The notes below the pieces were generated by a model, which saw nothing but the letters and a program-made list of their open reading frames with translations, had not been told where the DNA came from and ran no database searches. Source: Atherinomorus stipes (Eukaryota > Chordata > Actinopteri > Atheriniformes > Atherinidae). Taken from it: a stretch of DNA of 64,000 nt. The position numbers and the translations under genes were made by a program. The stretch is taken from positions 124,001-188,000 of the forward strand of contig JALJCO010001435.1 of NCBI GenBank assembly GCA_023101725.1, in the 5' to 3' direction. Shown piece by piece: positions 58,625 to 64,000 of the stretch (position 1 is the stretch's first letter; every line of letters begins with the position of its first letter).

Positions 58625-59565
58625 GCAAAAGTTTAGATAACCTCCCATTAAAGAAAAGATAAATTCATCACAATTCAAATAAAAAACTGAAAAAAGTTAT
58701 AATAGATTAAAAAAAAGAAAAAAAACTAAACTACAATTTAGTAAAAGAAAACATTAACTTTGAATTTGTGGTTTAAAAAAATTATTTAACTCAAAGATGC
58801 TTTACAGACAAAATGACAACATAACACGGATAAATGAGATCACCTTGCCCAACAGTGGACCAACATACCTGTCAACAGGTGCAGACGTCTGATTGGACGT
58901 TACAGAAAACACCTGATTGCATTATTCCCTCAATGTGTTGCTCAATAAAATTTTAGTTTAAGAGCCCCATCATGCTTGTTTGCTTGTTTTATTTATTTTG
59001 TTTGCTTGTTTGCTTGTTTTTAACATTTATGTTGAACCACAATTCAAAATCAATGTCATGATTTTCATCAATTTTAACATATTATTACTTTTTTTTTAAT
59101 TCAACTTGTTTCACTGACAGCTGATTTTTTTCTGTCTTAATTATTATTATTTTTTGGAGTATTTTTGGGGGGGTCAAAAATGTCACAGATACATTTAATA
59201 AAAACAAAGAACAGTATTGCCACTGAGCAGTGACCGAAAAGGTACAGGCTGAAGAAGCCCAAGCTTATATCGCCTATCCTTCATACAAATTTCAAATTAA
59301 GGATTCACATCAATACCTTAAAGGAAAGAAAGAAAAAAACAAGGAAACAGAAATATGATGGCAAAGAATGAAAAATAGCGCATGCAGTATACTAGATGAT
59401 CCATAGCAGTCATAGATACTTATTTACAGTTTGTAAGATATTTGTTCATAATATTATTTTTACATATATGGTTAAATCTCTGAAACTGCTGTAAGTTGTT
59501 TCACAGCTGGACACCTTTAACTGTATCTAGGGAGGGTATCTAAACTTTCACACCCTACTGTAACT
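58625..59565. mobile_element. Tc1-like MITE copy with an internal insertion
   Basis: Left part TAGATAACCTCCCATTAAAG and GTGCAGACGTCTGATTGGACG; right end GGTATCTAAACTTTCACACCC with CTACTGTA. Compared with the copy at 24565-25057 it has about 370 extra bases (about 59155-59520). These include CACTGAGCAGTGACCGAAAAGG, in the manner of a reversed LINE 3' end. Confidence 0.6.
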
Positions 59566-59730
59566 CAAATTTAGAGAACAACAATCATAAAAGGTTAATT
59601 TCCTGCTGAATTTGCATTTCCCAAGAGCCTTTATGGTCCAGATATGTTGAGTTTTGAAAATAGACCCCTTTGTTTTTCATGCATACTAAAGCTGAAACAA
59701 CTTAATACATTTACTTTGAGTGAAAGTAAA

Positions 59731-59796
<66 letters not shown>

Positions 59797-60236
59797 GTAT
59801 ATACATATATATTTGAAATTGGAGTATGGTTCTTAAATTAATTTGACTTAAAATCATAAGAATTCATCCCCAAACTAAAACAATGTAGTTAGATGAATGT
59901 AAAGAAGTCTTTCATATCAACTACAGCCCAATTACTCTTTTTAGAGTGTACAACACATAAAAGAAAATAATTAACAACAGCTGCAGGCCAATATGCTGCT
60001 GATTTCCAACAAATACTTTACACTTTAACAGTTTTTCTACTCACATCACCAGAGAGCAAAGCAGAGCAAAAACAATTAATAGCTTTTGTTATTTTTTCTT
60101 ATCATCACGGCTTAAATCTTTTTTTTTTTTTTTTTTAAATATTTGCTAATTTGGTTTCTTTATCCAGATCTTTCCATAAACTGACGCCATACACAGAAAC
60201 ATATCACTCAGACAATTTTTTTCTCAACATGTCTAA

Positions 60237-60293
<57 letters not shown>

Positions 60294-60379
60294 TATATAT
60301 ATATATATATATATAGATAGATATAGATAGATATACTGTATATGCACGTATGTGTGTGTCTATGTGTGTGTTTTTTTTT
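59566..60379. repeat. MITE-like sequence with two long AT microsatellites
   Basis: 59565-59655 is shared with 41081-41170. TA units run at about 59734-59790 and AT/GATA units at about 60237-60345, followed by TG and T runs. The end of the unit reads TTTTTAGAGTGTACA near 59950. No coding sequence. Confidence 0.7.
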
Positions 60380-60780
60380 TTTTTTTTAATCTCTTGATCT
60401 TGATTAACTTGTTAACATTTTCTATGACTTTCAGAACACTGTAATCATCCACATCATCCTGTTTGTCTTTGCACATAATGGACCGGATTGAGCTCTGACT
60501 TTGTCTGCTTCTGCTAATGATTCTTATTGCTTTTTTTGTATGAAATGAAAACTGTTGTTCACATGTGGCTTCCCCGTATTTCAATGCACTATGTCAGATA
60601 CGGAACAATCAGAGAATCAACCAATAGATAAAGTGCATTGATTTCCAGTGACTTCTTTACTTCATATACCTTACACCATTTCTATCCATGATATATTTTC
60701 ATAAACAGTAATATTCAAAAGCTTAATTTCTCTTTCTCTGTCAGTTAATACCCCCTATGTCCAAAGAAATGTTTTTGTTT
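60380..60780 (-). pseudogene. LINE reverse transcriptase remnant, heavily decayed
   Basis: On the minus strand, in broken frames, one reads NITVYENISW near 60710, SLIVPYLT then YCIEIRG-like residues near 60600, and KKAIRIISRSR near 60540. These match in order the FLGVxxDxxLSW, LxLPYLxYCxEVWG and QKKAIRII blocks of the LINE at 23.5 kb. Many stops; an ancient fragment just before slc1a7 exon 2. Confidence 0.6.
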
Positions 60781-60954
60781 GTACCTCTATTACTAAATAT
60801 CCTGTTTAGTCAAGATTTTGGGATGATTTATCTACATTTTGTGTCTTACAAAGACAACATTTGCCAGCAGCATTTGGTTCACATGTACATCCAGCACAGT
60901 GACTTACTCTATATCAGCTATCTGGTGCAATAAAAAGGCTGTTTTGTCTTACAG

Positions 60955-61034
60955 GAGGTGAAGTACTTCCAGTTTCCTGGAGAGCTGCTGATGAGGATGC
61001 TGAAGATGTTGATTTTGCCACTTGTCGTATCCAG
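60955..61034 (+). CDS. slc1a7: Excitatory amino acid transporter 5 (SLC1A7), exon 2
   Basis: Acceptor TTTTGTCTTACAG precedes 80 bases encoding [18 protein letters not shown] then LILPLVVS and the first two bases of the next codon (AG), followed by the donor [21 protein letters not shown] is near-identical to EAAT family members and, with exon 1 (LSEQ joined to EVKYFQF), reads through the known boundary between the first membrane helix and helix 2. Phase 0 in, phase 2 out. The following exon, expected to begin with the serine completed by AG and the SLMSGLASLD-type segment, was not found before the end of the window. Confidence 0.93.
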
Positions 61035-61922
61035 GTATGAAGCGCAGCTCTGCAAGACAGCAACACATAAACACACACCAACATTTTCACTCTTTGTGTG
61101 CAATGCAATGATACGGTGAAGTGAAGCAAATTAAAGGGATCCGTATGCAGGAGATATTGTATATCCTGTTTGCAGGCAAACATCAGTAACAGGTTATTTT
61201 TTTCTTCACTCCTTAATAAGCTAGAGTTGTTTTTTGTTTGTTTGTTTTTTCTTTTTTTTTTAGCAATGCAGGATTATCTCACTGGTATCACACCTCTGCC
61301 TCTGGTGGAGATAAATATCATTATTATTTACCATCTAAAAATCCGGGCTGTTTACTTTGTGTCACCTCATCTCCAGGATCAATCAAATATAAAAGCTGTT
61401 TTGGGAGCATATTGGATGTTCTCCAGAGATCGCAGACTCTGCACAAAGATGAGGTGTTTAAATATTGATTAGAAGTGACAGCATAAAAACAGTATGAAAA
61501 CCATTTGGAAAATCCACACCAAAAACATACGGAAATAAATGTCTTTGAAGAATTGCAAATTATTTCAATTATGAAAATGACACTACCAGCATACGCTGTA
61601 CACTCTGTACTGCACATTTTGATAAGGGGGAGAAGTTACTGACAAGCCTTTCTAAAAAAACAGTGGAAAAAACTGTGAAACGACATGGTGATTTAACATT
61701 TCAGACACCAGAAGATTAAATATGGAGCAACATAAAATTACAAATAATTAGCTGAAAGCGTATTTTTAATGCAACGCTGCTGCAGAGTAAGATAAGAATG
61801 AATAACTATCTTTGAAGTCTTAATTAAAAACAAGTGAAATGGAAAATACCTAAAAACATGCAAAGCAGTCACACAATTAATGCAATGGAGAAAATATCTG
61901 CAATTAATCTGTGACAGTGAGA
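61035..61922. other. Start of slc1a7 intron 2
   Basis: No exon, no clear repeat. ORFs at 61170-61472 and on the minus strand lack motifs and do not continue the transporter. Confidence 0.5.
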
Positions 61923-62399
61923 CAGTCGTCCTCAAAATTATTCATACCCTCCCATTAAAGACAGAAAAAAAAATCAGCTGTCAGTGAAATAAGTTAAAAT
62001 TGACAAAAGTAATAATAAATAAAAATTCTATGAAAATCATGATATTGATTTTGAATTGTGGTTCAACAAAAATATTAAAAACAAACACACAAAAAATAAA
62101 ACTAGTAAATAAGAATGATGGAGCTCTGAAATCAGGTGTTTTCTCTTAAGTTCAATAAGATTTCTGCACATTTTGGCACGTATTCTGGCCCAGTGTCCAT
62201 GAGCAAGGTGCTCTATTTGGTCTGGGACGGTTTTGTTTGTTTATTTATTTATTTATTTTTTATTATTATTATTTTCAACTCCAATTCAAAGTCAATATTT
62301 TATTTCACTAAATTACATTTTTGTACATTTTTATGTATTAATAGTTTCTTGTTATTTGACTGACTATTGTGAATTTAGCTTTTTCTTCAGTCGACTGTA
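61923..62399. mobile_element. Tc1-like MITE copy, opposite orientation
   Basis: Starts CAGTCGTCCTCAAAATTATTC and ends TTCTTCAGTCGACTGTA, inverted ends. ATCAGCTGTCAGTGAAATAAG and TTGAATTGTGGTTCAAC match the reversed right half of the copies at 24.6 and 58.6 kb. No coding capacity. Confidence 0.7.
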
Positions 62400-64000
62400 T
62401 CGACTGTTTTAAGTGCAGTCTCCGTGCAGCATCATTAGTTTGTTACGTCCAGCCTGCAGGGTTTCTGATTGCATGGCTCCATGATGATTGGGGTGGATGA
62501 AAAGCACAAACTAGATGAGATTGTTGCTGCAACCAATTACCTTTCTTTTTTTTTTTTTTTTACCATCAAGGATTAAAGAGAAATGTCTCTGTGGAAGTAA
62601 ATCTGTTGTCCTTTCGTAGCTTCGGATGCATTCTCAGGAGAGCACAGCCTGCCAGATTTTCCAGTTTGATTATTTTAGCCCTAAAGCTCTTAGTTGCCTG
62701 CATGAGGTCAGTGATGTCTCTGACACACAAAAAACTCCCAAAACAAATCATGCAAAGGCACCGGTTACATGCAGGGTGCTTTGTGCAATAAGCTACTTAC
62801 AATCTATGCAACAGCAAAGACTGGATGAGAAGTTAATCCTCCCTCTCTCTGTCTCTCACTGGCTGCGTCCCTCTGTGCCTTTATTTCTGTCTGTCAGTGT
62901 TTATGTTCGTTTTTCTTTTTTATTCACTGCACTTTGACACAAGGCGAAGATCAGAAGAATATCTTCCAAGCATGACTTTTACGTGTGATCTTTTCCCCCC
63001 AGTTTCAGATTCAGGGCAGTGTATCACTTCAGTGCGCGTTTCCTGCCAAACGCGAAGCACGTGACACTGAGAGACGTTTACTACAACTAATCTGAAGCGG
63101 TGCCTTGCAATCATACACACCACCCCAGCACATGGGAGTGTAAACACAATCAGGGCGAATATTTAACACTTTGCGTGGGCCGCGGCGCACGTAGCGTTCC
63201 CCCGCGCCAGCCTGCGGCTCGATTGAGGCAATAATGTAGATGGAAGGCGTTGCTTGGCTCACAGCTGTTGTGTTTTAACTCGTTTTCTTTTACCTGCTCA
63301 TGGCCGGTGTGAGATGATCTGCAGAATATTCTGATTACATGCTGGCGAGACACAGAAAACAGTGAGGGACGTCCTGCTTTTTCAAACTGGGATACACAGA
63401 CCGGCTGCTTGACATGATGCATGGTACAGTAGGGCTTATCTGGGGGTGAATATCCTCCCTTGCCCTATAGTCTGTCTGTCCCCATTTTTTCCCCTCCCAG
63501 CGCCATCTGCGCACCAGCCAAAGCGGAAACCAGATTATCCCATGAATGCGTCATGCAGAATCAATGGCCACTGCGCTTGCTGCCTTCCATGTTCTGTGTT
63601 TCTTCCATTTTTTATGGGATTTCAATTATAATATTACTGTAAAAGTAATTAAATACGGACTAAACCGATCCACTCATGTACTGTTTGTTTTCTAACTTGC
63701 GGTGGTTGAGATGTGATGGTCGGATCTGATCAGCAAATTGTTTACAAGGTCAGAAAAATGATGCGCATGTAACCTGGAGGTTTGCTTCAAATCCAAGGCT
63801 AAGCCACTTTCCCATAGTTTTGCTTCTAAGGCATTTTGGTTTGCTTCAATAGACAGAAATTTGACAGGATTTTAGGTCAAACGAAGGTCTTCAAAAGATT
63901 TGAGCGTCTGAAACGGTCTTTTTGACTAACATGGAGCAGCATGTTTTCTATTCAGTCTGAGCTCTGCTTTGATTGCTATTTGCGATTCCTGCCTTTGGAT
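62400..64000. other. slc1a7 intron 2, low-copy sequence
   Basis: No exon of slc1a7 or any other gene was recognised. The stretch 62850-63450 is GC-richer than its surroundings and free of obvious repeats, so it could hold conserved non-coding elements. Short ORFs on both strands have no domain. Confidence 0.4.

Larger units (their letters stand above)
48867..60954 (+). other. slc1a7: Intron 1 of slc1a7 (12.1 kb)
   Basis: Donor GTCAGT at 48867, acceptor TGTCTTACAG ending at 60954. The intron is filled with mobile elements: a hAT copy with a nested hairpin (49521-50123), a SINE (50768-51163), a hAT copy with two nested MITEs (52479-53384), a nested pair (55784-57229), a Tc1-like MITE (58625-59565), AT microsatellites and a LINE remnant (60380-60780). 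Confidence 0.9.

Noticed and set aside
61035..64000. Third exon of slc1a7
   Set aside because: The expected serine completion followed by the MSGLASLD-type segment is absent in all plus-strand frames, so intron 2 extends past the window.

Overview
The window is 64 kb of nuclear DNA from a ray-finned fish, probably a percomorph teleost. The evidence is two multi-exon vertebrate genes with GT-AG introns, an AT-rich background, and a dense load of hAT, Tc1-like, TTAA-flanked and L2-like elements typical of teleosts. The species cannot be named from the sequence alone. There are no bacterial-type genes, operons, CRISPR arrays, rRNA genes or convincing functional tRNA genes.

Host genes. (1) On the minus strand, exons 1 and 2 of a Shisa-like 2 gene (shisal2a, formerly FAM159A type) lie at 8984-8803 and 8176-8040. 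They encode the cysteine-rich N-terminus and the single membrane helix; the 3' part is not visible and probably lies left of the window. (2) On the plus strand, exons 1 and 2 of slc1a7 (excitatory amino acid transporter 5) lie at 48726-48866 and 60955-61034, separated by a 12.1 kb intron; the remaining exons lie to the right. Both genes map to human 1p32.3, so the window keeps part of an old vertebrate linkage. (3) Two further minus-strand exon-like segments with good splice signals and hydrophobic products (13576-13402 and 21814-21646) could not be assigned to any known gene.

Layout. 1-7.7 kb: the right end of a Tc1-like element holding a large TTAA-flanked hairpin, a 1.9 kb terminal-inverted-repeat element, a tRNA-derived SINE, and an L2-like LINE 3' end carrying two nested insertions. 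8-9 kb: shisal2a. 9-22 kb: microsatellites, MITEs, SINE pieces and the two orphan exon candidates. 22.9-24.4 kb: a minus-strand LINE with a readable reverse transcriptase and an inverted duplication at its 5' end. 25-30 kb: homopolymer-rich sequence of doubtful quality, a decayed hAT transposase and nested MITEs. 30.0-33.7 kb: a hAT transposon with an exact 8-bp target duplication, a zinc-finger-MYM-like transposase pseudogene and a LINE inserted in it. 34.3-35.7 kb: a second hAT element with exact target duplication and a leftover BED-finger exon. 36-48 kb: mostly dispersed repeats plus an L2-like LINE end at 44.3-45.3 kb. 48.2-64 kb: slc1a7 promoter side, exon 1, a repeat-filled intron 1, exon 2 and part of intron 2.

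The genes do not form a functional unit. slc1a7 encodes a glutamate transporter/anion channel and shisal2a a small membrane protein; they are merely neighbours. No new biological system was found. The most informative observations are the orphan exon candidates, the exact-boundary nested transposons and the LINE 5' inversion.
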